From Antennarius striatus (lineage: Eukaryota; Chordata; Actinopteri; Lophiiformes; Antennariidae): a DNA stretch of 64,000 bases. How positions within the stretch are numbered: position 1 is the first letter of the stretch; each line of letters starts with the position of its first letter. The notes below the pieces were generated by a model. That model saw only the letters and a list, made by a program, of their open reading frames with translations, was not told the origin of the DNA and searched no databases. The stretch covers positions 4,346,501 to 4,410,500 of the forward strand of contig NC_090781.1 in assembly GCF_040054535.1 (NCBI RefSeq), in the 5' to 3' direction. Both the position numbers and the translations under genes were made by a program. This document shows, piece after piece, positions 9,685 to 22,577 of this stretch.

Positions 9685-12600
9685 ATGAACGAGCCCGACA
9701 CCGCAGCGATCCTCCCTGGAGACGGACTCGCAAGTGACGACGATCCGCTGACCAGCGACACCGGACCCCCAGAGGACGAAACACGCGTGGTGTACAGCCG
9801 ATCACCGCGGCCACCGGTCAGCTTAACATGCCGACTGCCAGTGTCGGTGGAGCCGGTGATGTTCCTCTCTATGTTTGCGATGATTTTACAAGCGCCTCTG
9901 TCTACCGAGTACCTGTGGGATCGTCTCAGCGAGGACATCGGCTACAACAGGTCCGAGAGCAGGTCAAACTGCACCAACAGCTCTGTGCCCGTCGACCCTC
10001 TGCAGAAGGTTCGTGGTTCGTTTGTATCCAAGATAGTCTCGTGTTGTGTGTGACGTCATGGTCACCAATGGTTCTCGCGCTCTGCTAGCTAGCTAGTATC
10101 CACAGCTTTTTTTTCTCGTAGTTTATTTTCCTAGATGTCGTACAATCCGACTCAAATTTTCTCCACTCCGTTTGTAAAATTGATTTTGTTCATGGATCGG
10201 TTTTCAGCTGACTTTCATAACCCAGTGACAGGAACAGCTCACACTTCACTGCAACAGACTGTCTGAGTCAGCTAAAATGACCTTGTAAGCTAGTAGGTTT
10301 GGAGCCCTTTAAAAGTTTATTACCTGTCATAATAACTGATCTTGCACATCTTATGATCTTGTTACCAAAATTACAACTAGGGGTACAAGGTGGAATGTCC
10401 CAAAGCCAGAGTCTGCTGTTGTAGATACTAGATGATGTATCATGATCTATCTGCTGGATGACTAAAGTAATGTTGATCATCGAGGGCAGTGAGGTGGGGG
10501 TGGTAGAAAACTATAAGTACCTGGGACTGCAGCTAGACAGCAGACTGGACTGGTCACTCAACTGGGACTGTGTGTAGAAGAAGGGGCAGAGCAGGATGTA
10601 CTTCCTGAGGAGGCTGGCCTCCTTCAACATCTGTCCTAAGCTCCTCCTCATGTTCTATCAGTCCGTAGTCTCCAGTGTGCTGTCATACGCCATTGTGTGT
10701 TGGGGTGGTGGGGCCAGGAAAAGAAATATGGACCGTCTTAACAGACTCATCTGCAGAGCGGGCTCAGTGGTCAGGCTGAGCCTGGACTCTGTGGAGACAG
10801 TTCTGGGGAGCAGGACCATATCTAAATTCAGGGCCATCATGAACAACACCAGCCACCCCCTACACACCACCTTCTCCCAGCAGAGGAGCACCTTCAGCGA
10901 CAGACGGCTGTCACACAGCACCTCCACAGAGAGGCTGAGGTCCTCCTTTGTGCCCCGTGCCATCAGGGGGTACAATGACTCTCTCAGTAGGAGGGGGGGG
11001 TGGGGGGTGGCGAGGTCAGCATGTGGTTAAATGGATTTAATTTAATTTAATTTGATACTGTTTATATTTTAATTTTGATCTCCAACTCTCACTGGAGCGG
11101 TTTGCAGCCGAGTGTGAAGCGGTTGGGATGAGAATAAGCACCTCCAAATATGAGACCATCGTCCTCAGTTGGAAAACGGTGCACTGCCCTCTCCAGGTAG
11201 GGGATGAGATCCTGCCCCAAGTGGAGGAGTTCAAGTATTTCGGGGTCTCGTTCATGAGTGAGGGTACGATGGAACGGGAGATCGACAGGCGGATCGGTGC
11301 AGCTTCTGCAGTGATGCGGACTGTGTATCGGTCTGTCGTGGTGAAGAAGGAGCTGAGCCGAAAGGCAAAGCTCTCGACTTACCGGTCGATCTACGTTCCT
11401 GCCCTCACCTATGGTCACGAGCTGTGGGTCGTGACCGAAAGAACAAGATCCCGGATACAAGCAGCCGAAATGAGTTTCCTTCGCATGGTGTCTGGGCTCT
11501 CCCTTAGAGATAGGGTGAGGAGTTCGGTCATCCGGGATCGACTCAAAGTCGAGCCGCTGCTCCTCCGCATCGAGAGGAGCCAGATGAGATGACTCGGGCG
11601 TCTGGTCAGGATGCCTCCTGGACGCCTCCCTGGTGAGGTGTTCCGGGCACGTTCTATCGGGAGGAGGCCCCGGGGACGACCCAGGACATGCTGGAGAGAC
11701 TATGTCTCCCGGCTGGCCTGGGAACGCCTTGAGATTCTCCCAGAGGAGCTGGACGAAGTGGCTAGGGAGAGGGAAGTCTGGGCTTCCCTGCTTAAGCTGC
11801 TGCCCCCACGACCCGACCCTGGCTAAGCAGAAGAGAATGGATGGATGGATATTTTAATTTAAATTTTTTTTTAGTATATGTACTGTTAATGCTACATGTG
11901 TCTGTTAGTGTAGTGTATGTCTTGTGGTATGTTCTGTTTTGTTTTTGTTTTTTCCTGGTGTTTGGCTGAGCAGTGGATATGTGCAATTTCCTCCGGGATT
12001 ATTAAAGTATCTATGTCATGTTCTTGTTTTGTCAAAGATGTTCAAATGTTTAACAAAATGTTTGACTCAAGCACACGCAGCGACACAGTACCACAAAAAC
12101 GCAATCCCTCCCACATAGGAATACCAACACATTAAATACAACAGTTAGGGTCAGTTTACTGTTAAAATAAAAGTCATTCGAGATGAAATAGTTGTGTTTT
12201 CTCATTGTTGTGTCTCGCTACTCTAGCTGATAGTTTAACTTTCATAATTCTGAAATAATTGAAGTTCAGATTTAAACTGTTTGGAATATTCTGCTTTATT
12301 AGGGCTCGAAATTAACTTTTTTTCTTGGTAGCACTGGTGCTCCCAAATTTAGAAGTTGGTAGTTGGTAGAAGACTTTAGGAGCGCCTACCCAAAAGCAAG
12401 GCGTGACGGATCGATAGAGACCGCTCCGTCCATCTCCATTCCGCGCATTTCTCTCCCTCACCCAGGAGAGCAGCCGCAGCTGCGCTCTCATTGTTTCCTG
12501 GCGGGAAAACGGGCACCAGATTTTTTTCCCTAGTCGCACCGGTGCTCCCAAATATATTTAATAGTCGCATTGATAAAGATTTGAGCGCCAATGCGACCAA

Positions 12601-15600
12601 AATGGTCACAATTCCGAGCCCTGTTTATTATAATACGATTAAATCACATGTGTGTTATGACATTAGATGGTCCTATAAATTACAGACCAAAAAGGTTGTC
12701 CACTTGGGCTGATTCCACCCTACCTTTACTGGCTTGTGTAGTCTCAAAATTATTGACCCCCCTGAATTATCCATTGTAAAAACACATAATTACAAATGAC
12801 ATGTTGTTAAAACAGTACTGTTGTAGTTGAGTTCCAAATGTTTTGTATGTTAAATGCCAAGTTTCCATCACGGCTCCAGAACTGAAGCTGCTCGCTAGTC
12901 CGTCCGTCCGTCCATCCATCCATCCATTCATCCATCCATCTTGAGCCGCTTATCCGGGGCTGGGTAGCAGGGGCAACAGTCTCAGGAGGGATGCCCATAC
13001 TTCCCTCTCCCCAGACACCTCCTCCAGCACCTCTGGGGTGAGCCTGAGGCATTCCCAGGCCAGAGACATAGTCCCTCCAGCGTGTCCTTGGTCTTCCTCG
13101 AGGTCTCCTCCCGCTAGGACATGCCCAGAACACCTCCCCAGGGAGGCGTCCAGAAGGTATCCGGAACAGATGCCCGAGCCACCTCAGCTGGCTCCGCTCG
13201 AGGTGGAGGAGAAGCAGCTCTACTCCGAGCTCCTCCCTGGTGACTGAGCTCCTCACCCTATCTCTAAAGGTGCGCCCAGCCACTCTACGGAGGAAACTCA
13301 TTTCAGCCGCTTGGATCCGTGATCTTGTCTTTTCGGTCATGATCCAAAGCTCATGACCATAGGTGAGAGTAGGAAAGTAGATTAACCGGTAAATCGAGAG
13401 CTTCGTCTTTGGACTCAGCTCCTTCTTCACCACGACAGACCTATACAGCGACTGCATCACTGCAGAAGCTGCACCGATCTGTCCGTCAATCTCACGTTCC
13501 ATTCTTCCCTCACTCGTGAACAAGACCCCAAGATACTTAAACGCCTCCACTTGCGGCAAGGACTCTCCACCGACCTGAAGAGGGCATACCACTCTTTTCC
13601 GGGCGAGAACCATGGCCTCGGATTTAGAGGTGCTGATCCTCATCCCATTTGTGTCACACTCAACTGCAAACTGTCCCAGTTCACGCATAAGGTCCAGGTT
13701 TGATGAGGCAAACAGGACAACATCGTCTGCAAAAAGCAGAGATAAAATCCTTTGGTCTCCAAACCGTACTTCCTCTGGATCCTGGCTGCACCTAGAATTT
13801 CTGTCCATAAAGATTATGAACAGAACCGGTGATAGAGGGCAGCCCTGCCAACGTGCACCTGGAACAGGTCTGACTTACTACCGGCAATGAGAACCAAGCT
13901 CTGGTTTTGGTCATACAGGGACCAGACAGCCCTCAGCAAAGGGTCCCGGACCCCGTACTCCAGAAGCACTCCCCACAAGATACCATGAGGGACACGATCG
14001 AATGCCTTCCCCAGATCCACAAAACACATGTGGACTGGTTGGGCAAACTCCCTTGAACCCTTGAGCACTCGATGAAGAGTGTAGAGCTGGTCCAGTGTTC
14101 AACGACCGGGACGAAAACGGCATTGTTCCTCCTGGATCCGCGGTTCGACTATAGGTATAATCCTCCTCTCCAGTACCCTGGAATAGACTTTCCCAGGAAA
14201 GCTGAGGAGTGTGATCCCCTTGTAGTTGGAACACACCCATCGGTCCCCCTTTTTGAAAAGAGGGACCACCGCCCCGGTCTGCCAATCCAGAGATACTGTC
14301 CCCGACTGCCATGCAATGTTACAGAGACATGTCAACCATGACAGTCCCTTTACATCCAGAGACTTGAGGTCGTCAGGGCGAATCTCATCCAACCCTGGTG
14401 CTTTGCCACCAAGGAGTTTTGCAACCACCTTGGTGACTTCAACTTGGGTGATGGACGAGTCCACCTCTGAGACCTCATCCTCTGCTTCCTCTGAGTAAGA
14501 CATGGCAGCGGGATTGGGGAGATCCTCGAAGTATTATTTCCACCGCCCGACAATAATCTCAGTGAGGGTTAGCAACTCTCCGCCTCTACTGTAAACAGTG
14601 TTGGCTGTGCACCACTTTCCCCTCCTGAGGCGCCAAACGGTTTGCCAGAATTTCTTCGAGGTTGAACGAAAGTCTTCCTCCATGGCCTTCCCGAGCTCTT
14701 CCCAGACCCGAGTTTTTGCCTCCTCTACTACGCAAGCTGCAGTACGCCTGGCCTGCCTGCACCTGTCAGCTGCCTCTGGAGTCCTACAATTCAACAAGAT
14801 TTGATAGGACTCCTTCTTGAGCTTGACGGCATCCCTTACTTACGGTGTCCATCACTGGGTTCGGGGGTTACCACTGCGACAGGCACCAGAGACCTTGCGA
14901 CCACAGCTCTGAGCAGCCGCTTCAACAATGGAGGCGGAGAACATGATCCACTCTGACTCAATGTCCCCGGCGTCCTGCGGGATCTGGGAGAAGCTCTCCC
15001 GGAGGTGGGAGTTGAAGACCTCACTGACTGAGGGTTCTGCCAGACGTTCCCAGCAGACTCTCAAAACACGTTTGGGCCGGCCGAGTCTGTCTGGCCCCAT
15101 GCTCTGCCAGCGGATCCAACTCACCACCATGTGGTGATTGATTGACAGCTCTGCTCCTCTCTTCACTTGAGTGTCCTACATAAGCGGTCGGAGGTCTGAT
15201 GATACGACAAAAAAGTCGATCATCGACCTCCGGCCTAGGGTGTCCTGGTGCCATGTGCACTTTTGGACATCCCTGTGGTTGAACAAGGTGTTTGTTATGG
15301 ACAAACTGTGACTAGCACAGAAGTCCAATAACAGAACACCACTCGTGTTCAGATCGGGGAGGCCGTTCATTCCAATCACCCCTTTCCAGATCTCACTGTC
15401 ATTGCCCACGTGAGCGTTGAAGTCCCCAAGGAGAACAATGGAGTCCCCAGTCGGAGCACTATTCAGTAATCTTCCAAGGGACTCCAAGAAGGCCGAGTAT
15501 TCCGCACTGCCAAAATGACAGTGAGACACCTGTCCCCAACCCAAAGGCGCAAGGATGCGATCCTCTTGTTCACCAGGGTGAACTCCAACATATGACGGCT

Positions 15601-18600
15601 GAGCTGTGGGTGCACAAGCAAGCCCACACCAGCCTGCCGCCTCTCACCTTGGGCAACACCAGAAAAGTGGAGAGTCCAGCCCCTCTCAAGGGTATGGGTT
15701 CCAGAGCCCAAGCAGTGGGTGGAGGTGAGCCCGACTATTTCTAGTTGGTACCTCTCAACCTCCCTCACAAGCTTTGTCTCCTTTCCCCTCAGCGAGGTGA
15801 CATTCCATGTCCCTAGAGCTAGACTCTTTGTCTGGGGATTGGGTCGTCAAGCCCCATGCTTACCACTGCCACCGAATCCACACTGCACCCGTCCCCTACG
15901 GTTTCCTCGGCGGGTGGTGAGTCCACCGGAGGTTGGGCCCACGTTCTCCTTTCGGGCTGAGCCCGGCTGGGCCCCGTGGGCAGAGACCCGGCCACCAGGC
16001 GCTCACATACGAGCCCCAACCCGGGCCTGGCTCCAGGGTGGGGCCCCGGTTGCGCCATACCGGGTGACGTCACAGTCCTTGATTTTTTTTGTCATCATAG
16101 GGGTTTTTGTACTGTTCTTCGTCTGGCCCGTCACCCAGGACCTGTTTGCCAAGGGAGACCCTAGCAGGAGCATAAAGCCCCTGGCAACATAGCTCCTGGG
16201 ATCATTCTGGCACTCAGACTCCCCCACCACGATAAGGTGGCAGCTCGTGGAGTTGGCAGCTCTCACTATTGCAGACCCCAAAACACAATACAGTACCTTT
16301 TGACTCTGGATACCTCAGGATGAATAACAGATGTTATGTGATACCCTTTGGTGATAGTTACTTTTGGTGATACAAAAAATGGTACCTTTAATGCCTAAGA
16401 ATCAGAATCTGGAGAGGTTGAATGAAGCATATGAAAAAGGAACACCCTGCCATATAAGTGAAGAATTTTTGGTTTTCAGTCCTGCTGGGACAGTGTAAGG
16501 TAAGGTAACAAGTGTCTGTAGAGTTTCAAAACTACAAAAATGTTTCAGTATATTGCTGCTGTTTCCATACTAGAAATTTTTGTCAGCAATTTTGACATTA
16601 TGTGTTTCAGCATGAAAGTGCCAAAAACAAAACATACCAACAACACAGGAATGTAAAACATGGTGGTATACATTTCATATTGATCCGAAAGTGTGTAACT
16701 GGTTTTCAATCAGTACTTCTTGTTGATTTACGTCCTTGTGTCACAGCTGTCCTCATTGTTTGGTTTTTACATTTGTTGGTTTTTGTGTAGGAAGTGGAAA
16801 CCCTGACTGCTCACTGGAACCTCTACATCAGTCTTGCTGGCTTCTGTCTTGGACTGCTTGTGGTGCCTCTCCTGGGTTCATGGAGTGACCTTGCAGGTCG
16901 CAGAACTGTCCTTATCCTTCCCAACCTGGGCTTGGCCCTCCAAGCAGCGTTTTATCTGGTGGTGATGTACCTAAAGCTGCCAGTGGGCTACTTTCTTGTA
17001 GGAAGGCTACTTAGTGGGCTTATGGGTGATTTCAATGCGATTCTGGCTGGCTGTTTCTCACATGTGGCTGATATCAGTGACAGTAAGTCCCTCACCTTCA
17101 GAATGGCCATCTTGGAGTCTTGTCTGGGAATTTCAGGAATGCTAGCAAGCATCATTGGCGGACAGTGGAAGCAGGCACAAGGGTAGGATTTATGTGTTGT
17201 TTTACACTCACATGATCTAAAAATGTCACCTTAACACCAGTGAACTTAACTAAAAAGACAGTACTTGCTGTGTGTGATAACTGGCATTATTTTCTGCCTG
17301 TGTTTAGGTACATCAACCCTTTCTGGCTGGTCCTGGCTTCTTACTTGGCTTCGGCTTTGTATGCCTACCTGTTTGTCCGTGAGTCTGTCCAAGTGGATCC
17401 CAGTGCCAAGCTCCTTTCCTCCAGACACTATAAAACCGTCTGGCATCTCCTGTCAACAGGAGGCACTTCTGTTGAGGAGGGTGGAAGATTCCACAGATGT
17501 AAACTGTGGCTTTACATGCTGTGTTTCTTTCTTGTGCTGACTGTACACTTTGGCAGCAGATCTTTATACGTACTTTATGAACTGAGCTCACCACTGTGCT
17601 GGGGACCAACTCTCATTGGCTTTGGATCAGCAGCGCTTCATCTTGTCTATCTTACCAGTCTGCTAGGACTGAAGATCATGCAGCGCTGTCTGGTGGACTC
17701 CTGGTTAGCTCTCATGGGTCTGGCCTCCAATATCGCAGGAATGGTGGTCTTCTCTGTAGCTGATACCACCCTGCTCATGTTCGCAGGTGAGAGACTGTGT
17801 GGAACAGATAATTATATACTGTATTATTCAATGTAATATATGTATTATGTATTGTCCGAAAAGCATAGTGTGCCCAATTCAGTTTACCTCTATTTTCGCA
17901 TTGGCAGCTCTATAAAACAGGTTTGAATGCATGTGTTGTTTTCTTTTCACTTTAGATACAATAACGTCATTGCGTTAACAGATAGTTATGTTGACAATTT
18001 TTGCTCTGCATAGATACAATCTTAAGACAAACTGAGAACAAATCTAGGCAAATGCAAAAACAGTGTATAAATACTGGCAATAGTCACCATTGTAGGATTT
18101 CACTCCTTTGTCCCCAGGTTATGGTCTGTGTTTCCTCTCCATGGTCACAACACCTGTGATCAGGTCAAAGCTGTCCAAGTTAGTGGATCCATCAGAACAA
18201 GGTCAGGCACTTCATATATAAATGTGTAAATATGTTTAAAAAAAAATAGAAAGAAAGGACCCCATTGTAACACATGAAACTGTCCAAGGACTTCACGTTG
18301 TGAGGACTGCACTGGGAAAGATGTCTGTATATACAGTATATTTTTAAACCCGGAGAAAAGGACTGATTCTGTTATAAAGTCTTTTTAACTAGAATGTTCT
18401 GGTCAAACAGGCAGTAGCATGAACAAGCAGGGTTTCAACAAGTAGACATAAATACAATTTATCTTATCTTACAAATCTTATATTAAAAAATTACTCCATA
18501 TTTGTTGTCAGTTAACATCAAGTCGGGGTATGTAATTGCATGTAATTCAGAGAAGTTGCTTTAAATGCACCAAATCAGATTATATGCTATACGTAATTGA

Positions 18601-19956
18601 ATTTTTGTTTTAACTGATTCAATCCATGAACGGAAACATACCTACATGCACTCTATCCATTTCTGGATGGACTGTTAATCTGGACAGGAAGTCAGAATGA
18701 GTCCTTGAAATTGCAGCAGTAATTTCTCCTGCTTTTAGTGTCCGTCACAAGACATGGAAGAAGCTCTAGGCTGTTAGTTTGTCCGACTAAAGATTTAATT
18801 GCTCACAAATATTCAGGGGGGGGATTTTTGTTTAAAATCACCGTTAATTTATTTCCTTCATCGGCAAAAGGTACATCTTTCCCCAGTGATACTATAGTAA
18901 TATAGTAGGTATACTAGGAATACTATGATATCCCTATCGGGCAAAGTCAGAGGTGCATGTACCTAGGAAAAATAAATTATCCGTGATTATGTAGAGGCTG
19001 GTCGATGTCTTATAATCAATTTTGTTTCTGAATATATCACAGTCAGAAATGATTTTGTGATACACATATAGGTGCAGCTTGTGACAGTACTTTTCCATCT
19101 CAGTAGTAGTTCAAATATGCTCATCAAAGATTTATGTTTACTGATTTCGATGAAATAGCAAATTTCAATTATAATTACATTAGTAGTCAGGGCTCAAAAT
19201 TAACTTTTTTTCTTGGTAGCACTGGTGCTCCCAAATTTAGAAGTTGGTAGCACCAGCAAAGACTTTAGGAGCACCTACCCAAAAGCAAGGCAGTGACGGA
19301 GCGATAGAGACGCTCCGTCCATCTCCGTTCTGCGTGCCTCTGTCCCTCGCCCAGGAGAGCAGCCGCAGCTGTGCTCTCATTGTTTCCTGGCAGGACTGCA
19401 GGAGCGCGGTCTCACAAAAAAAGGCACACCAGATTTTTTCCCCTAGTCGTACCGGTGCTCCCAAATACTGTATACTTAAGAGTCGCACTGATAAAAATTT
19501 GGGCGCATATGCAACCAAAATGGTCGCAATTTCGAGCCCTGGTATTATATTGCTTCAGAAAAGATTTAGTTGAAGCGCATTTTGTTTGTCATGAGCAACA
19601 GTTTTGCGTGTCTGTGTTTTCTCCCAGGCGCCCTCTTTGCCTCGGTCGCATGTGTGGAGAGTCTGTCGTTGCTGGTCAGCATTAGCCTCTTTAACTCCCT
19701 CTACCCAGCCACACGATACTTCATGAAGGGCTTCATCTTCCTGTTTGCTGCCATGATTCTCTTTATCCCCTCTGGAATAATTGGGTGAGTTTGCTAACTG
19801 GTTTAATTGACTTCATTAATAAGCACATCAAAACTTTTATTGTGTCTTTATAACACAATCCTTTATCTTTCCAGGACCCTGCAGATTTTAGACCAGAGGA
19901 GGACCAATGGGATTCCACAGCACCCTGACTTAAGGTCAACCCAGTCCATGAAATGA
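9685..19956 (+). CDS. slc46a1: Proton-coupled folate transporter (SLC46A1/PCFT)
   Basis: Six coding exons: 9685-10008, 16791-17182, 17308-17786, 18118-18201, 19628-19784 and 19875-19956. All phases join cleanly to give 505 aa plus stop. The family imports folate with protons across the plasma or endosomal membrane (major facilitator fold, 12 helices). Visible hallmarks are EPVMFL in the first helix; N-glycosylation sequons NRS, NCT and NSS in the first loop; [16 protein letters not shown] (loop 2-3 arginine); GDF and ILES acids; TVHFG histidine; PLCW, whose cysteine pairs with the loop-1 cysteine in the human protein; [12 protein letters not shown]; and [13 protein letters not shown]. Similarity to recalled human PCFT runs end to end. 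The start is the ATG at 9685; human is 459 aa and the difference lies mostly in a longer acidic N-terminus. The exon 1 donor (GTTCGT) is weak. Intron 1 (6.8 kb) is full of LINEs. Confidence 0.95.
10474..11063 (+). mobile_element. L2-like LINE 3' fragment, first part (slc46a1 intron 1)
   Basis: Plus-strand RT C-terminus: [19 protein letters not shown], then [32 protein letters not shown] and [18 protein letters not shown]. It is the same family as 1086-2140. 5' truncated with an internal stop. The element's 3' tail continues at 11861-12020, beyond a nested second LINE. Confidence 0.8.
11076..11848 (+). mobile_element. 5'-truncated LINE nested in the L2 tail
   Basis: Encodes the C-terminal part of a second LINE family: [44 protein letters not shown], then [19 protein letters not shown] and a stop, ending in (GGAT)n. 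It is flanked by a perfect 12-bp target duplication ATATTTTAATTT at 11064-11075 and 11849-11860. The family is the one present nearly complete and antisense at 12900-16262. The clade was not assigned. Confidence 0.85.
11861..12020 (+). mobile_element. L2-like LINE 3' tail, second part
   Basis: 'tttcctccgggattattaaa' then 'gtatctat' is an L2-type 3' terminus, continuing the element interrupted at 11063. Confidence 0.6.
12301..12623. mobile_element. hAT-like MITE, copy 1 (slc46a1 intron 1)
   Basis: Ends are AGGGCTCGAAATTAAC and, inverted, AATTCCGAGCCCTG. The interior has 'cttggtagcactggtgctcc', which partly recurs inverted or duplicated near the right end. It is homologous to 19188-19541. No transposase. 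Confidence 0.7.
12900..16262 (-). mobile_element. Near-full-length decayed LINE (endonuclease + reverse transcriptase)
   Basis: About 3.4 kb antisense to slc46a1 in intron 1. From the right, the minus strand holds a 5' leader, an apurinic endonuclease ([41 protein letters not shown]), RT ([58 protein letters not shown] with the catalytic [15 protein letters not shown]) and the C-terminal [19 protein letters not shown]. It ends in a (GGAT)n tail at 12900-12940. Frameshifts and stops break it into at least seven pieces, so it cannot be active. The right boundary is estimated from the last recognisable leader sequence (complement: cgagctgccaccttatcgtg). Confidence 0.85.
18202..19187. other. slc46a1 intron 4, unique part
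   Basis: AT-rich intron sequence with no recognisable repeat before the hAT-like MITE. Confidence 0.5.
19188..19541. mobile_element. hAT-like MITE, copy 2 (slc46a1 intron 4)
   Basis: Starts CAGGGCTCAAAATTAAC and ends AATTTCGAGCCCTG. Aligns by eye along most of its length with 12301-12623, in the same orientation. An 8-bp target duplication is not clean. Confidence 0.75.
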
Positions 19957-20635
19957 ACATCTCTGACACAGAAACGTCCATCTGTGAAGGGAGTAATATA
20001 TGTAATACGTCCATCTTAATCAAAGGGAGCTGACGACTGTTTGCTGGATTAGCAATGGGATTGTTTTAACTACCCACACCGGACAAGTGAAGACCAAAGG
20101 ATGATGAATCAACTTTGTGCCTGACATCACCCTCAGGAGTGGCTTTGTCAAAAACATAGCCTTCCAAAAATGATTTATTGTGTGCTTAGACTTTGTGATT
20201 TTCTTATAAATTTCCAGTATGGCATGAATGATGAGTGCCAATGAAATGTACATTGTTTTTTTGTAAATTAATTTCCATAGCCTTAAGAATTACACTAAAG
20301 GCTTAGTGTCAGTTTGAGACCCTTACAAATCCAAACATCAGTTGCTGATATCTATCACTTATGTAACATAAATGTTTTCAGAAGGGAATTCATTCACAAA
20401 TGATAAATAACCTGACTCGGGTATGTGGTCTAACTTTAGTTGTAATCAGTAAGTGACGGGCTATCTTATAGATTTGGTAAACTGATTATATTTTTGAAAG
20501 CAGCATTTTTATATGAAAGATGAATGGAACAAACCTATAAAAACAGGAGTACAAGGGTATGATGAGGAAAGGGATATACCTATGTGTTCACGTAATCTGA
20601 ATTTTTTCCCGTTTTCCAGCTGCTAAATGTTTACC
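19957..20635 (+). other. slc46a1: slc46a1 3' untranslated region (probable)
   Basis: Follows the TGA at 19954-19956. No canonical AATAAA is seen soon after the stop; the first clear one is near 21796, so the UTR may be long. The end is not defined. Confidence 0.4.
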
Positions 20636-20639
20636 TGTT

Positions 20640-20858
20640 GGACTCGTTTCCAGCGCATTGTGGTCCACACATAGACAACCACTCATGCACTCACACGTAC
20701 GGTCAGTTTTCACCTAAATTGCATGTTTTTGGAGGTGGGAGAAAGCCAGAGAGCCCACACAGACATGGGGAGAACATACAATCTCCACATGGAAAGGAAT
20801 CAAACTCGGAACTTTATTGTTTTGAGGCGACAGCGTTACTGCACCATCATGTTGCCCT
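20640..20858 (-). mobile_element. tRNA-derived SINE fragment, second copy
   Basis: The complement reads from a tRNA-like head (GGGCAACATGATGGTGCAGT) into 'gtatgttctccccatgtctg' and 'ctttctcccacctccaaaaa', the same family as 8050-8187. Confidence 0.65.
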
Positions 20859-21313
20859 TTATATGGTTGAATAATTAACAGTTTTAATTTAACAAGCCTG
20901 GCCATGGTCGAAGTATTTAAATTTCCTGTCACTAACAGCATACACTACAAGTGTATTTATACTCAGTTTTGATGATAGTACCTTTAAATAATGTTGTGAA
21001 AGAGGTATTTGCTCTGTATTTTGCTCCTTGTCTGTTAACATCTGCATTGGAAATCACTGTTCCTCTGTGTCAGCAGGAAGTCGACAGATTTGCTAACACA
21101 GCAAAACTTCAACCATGTGCAGAACCACAAGATATAAACTATCTTTTGTTTCTAAATTGTCCCAGAGCGAGAATGTGAACTCATTGACTTATGTAGTATT
21201 TTACTTTATGAAAACCGTAATGACTTAAAAACAAACCAAGGTGCGCTGCTGCTGTTGTTCAATTGTCTCTCACTTTGTCTTTAATTCGCTGACTGACTTC
21301 ATCTGTCGACACC

Positions 21314-21706
21314 TTGTTGAGTTTCTGCACCGTTTTTCCTGATGGGGTAGAAACATCCTATCAGCCGCTTACAGACTCAGAAGCTGATGTTCATTCTGGA
21401 ACCGATCCACACCAGCATTCCCTGCTGATTGCAGGCTGTTCCCAGTCTCAAAACCACCTCTCACCAGTCCAAAACACCTGGTCCGGACAGGGCCACCTCG
21501 CTGAACTGCAGCAATTAGCTGTCCATCAGGAAGCTCCACAAGACTTTAGGCTGAGCACCTGGTGGATATCAGGGGAAACCAGAAAGCTTCTTCCAGAGAA
21601 CACAATTTTTTCTGTTTGTAGTTCTTGTGGTAGATCAAACTCGCTCAACCCAGGGATCCATATTGGAATAAGTTGCATCAGGACATGTCATATATGTTTA
21701 CAATGA
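21314..21706 (+). other. Anonymous open frame between slc46a1 and slc13a2
   Basis: An open frame of about 130 codons begins without an ATG near its start (TTG at 21314; GTAG precedes codons at about 21351) and ends with TGA at 21704-21706. Its product is Ser/His/Gln-rich, for example YQPLTDSEADVHSGTDPHQ. I do not recognise it. An AATAAA lies 90 bp downstream. It could be part of a long slc46a1 3' UTR, a non-coding transcript or a terminal exon of an unrecognised gene. Confidence 0.15.
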
Positions 21707-22411
21707 AAGAGAAATAGTTTAACTGTTTAGTGGTTTAATTTTTTAAATTTTTTTAATAGGTTCTATACGATAAGAAAAATTGTGTTTGTGACAATAATAA
21801 ATATGACAAACTGCTTCAGTGTTTAATTCAATATATTATAAACTATCAGATCAACATTGGAGAAAATATATAGGTAAGATCACATAGTAACCCTGTATTA
21901 TGACATCTGCTTCTGTCACCTGTAAGGAAACCTTAACATTAGCTGACCTAATGACCCTTAATAACTCAGTGACCACTTGAGGGAATGCTTTTATTACTGG
22001 TAAATACTATGGGTTCTGAAGGCAATACATGCCAAGTCGCTTGGTTTTTTTTGTGAGCTTGGTTGAGTCTGAAGCAACCCTTGTGACCAGGTGCTACAAT
22101 CAGTTCATAACAGATTCATGTGGGGAACTAGTTCTGATGATCTGGCAAGGTACACACTACTGGTTCAACTTATTTGTGCTGATTGTTATCACTGGCATAG
22201 ACATCAATGACCTAATTCTCCAGGAAAAGTTAATTTAGCATGTTTTGATTTGTTCTTAGACTTTGTAAATCTCAACCCTTGGCTTGCTACATAGCGTCAC
22301 GCTTGAATCAACCTCATGAACAATACAGGATACACAGTTGTTCAGCTCTTTTTAGTTCATACAGAATTTCCATGTGTTTCACTAATCAGGAGCAGACACA
22401 ACAATCTGACC
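21707..22411. other. Intergenic stretch, nothing recognised
   Basis: Apart from the AATAAA near 21796 no feature could be supported. Confidence 0.35.
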
Positions 22412-22417
22412 CACGGT

Positions 22418-22538
22418 AAACAGGCAGTACAACAGGCAGTACAACACAGACAGTACAAAACAGGTAGTACAACACAGGCAGGACAACACAGGCAGTACAA
22501 CACAGGCAGTACAACACAGGCAGTACATCACAGTACAG
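22418..22538. repeat. 15-bp minisatellite
   Basis: About eight diverged copies of a unit like caggcagtacaacac, with single-base variants such as cagacagtacaaaac and caggcaggacaacac. Confidence 0.85.
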
Positions 22539-22577
22539 CACGAAGTATTAGATGAAACACAAGGGATGGTAAACATC

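Noticed and set aside
9603-9938. Minus-strand frame over slc46a1 exon 1
   Set aside because: Shadow of the GC-rich first coding exon; no similarity on that strand.
13038-13247. Plus-strand frame of 69 codons inside slc46a1 intron 1
   Set aside because: Opposite-strand shadow of the minus-strand LINE reverse transcriptase, without splice or family support. The other plus-strand frames between 13.6 and 16.2 kb were rejected for the same reason.
22418-22538. CRISPR-like direct repeats
   Set aside because: The units are contiguous 15-mers with no spacers in a vertebrate genome; it is a minisatellite.
22382-22576. Cysteine/leucine-rich minus-strand frame
   Set aside because: Translation of the 15-bp minisatellite.
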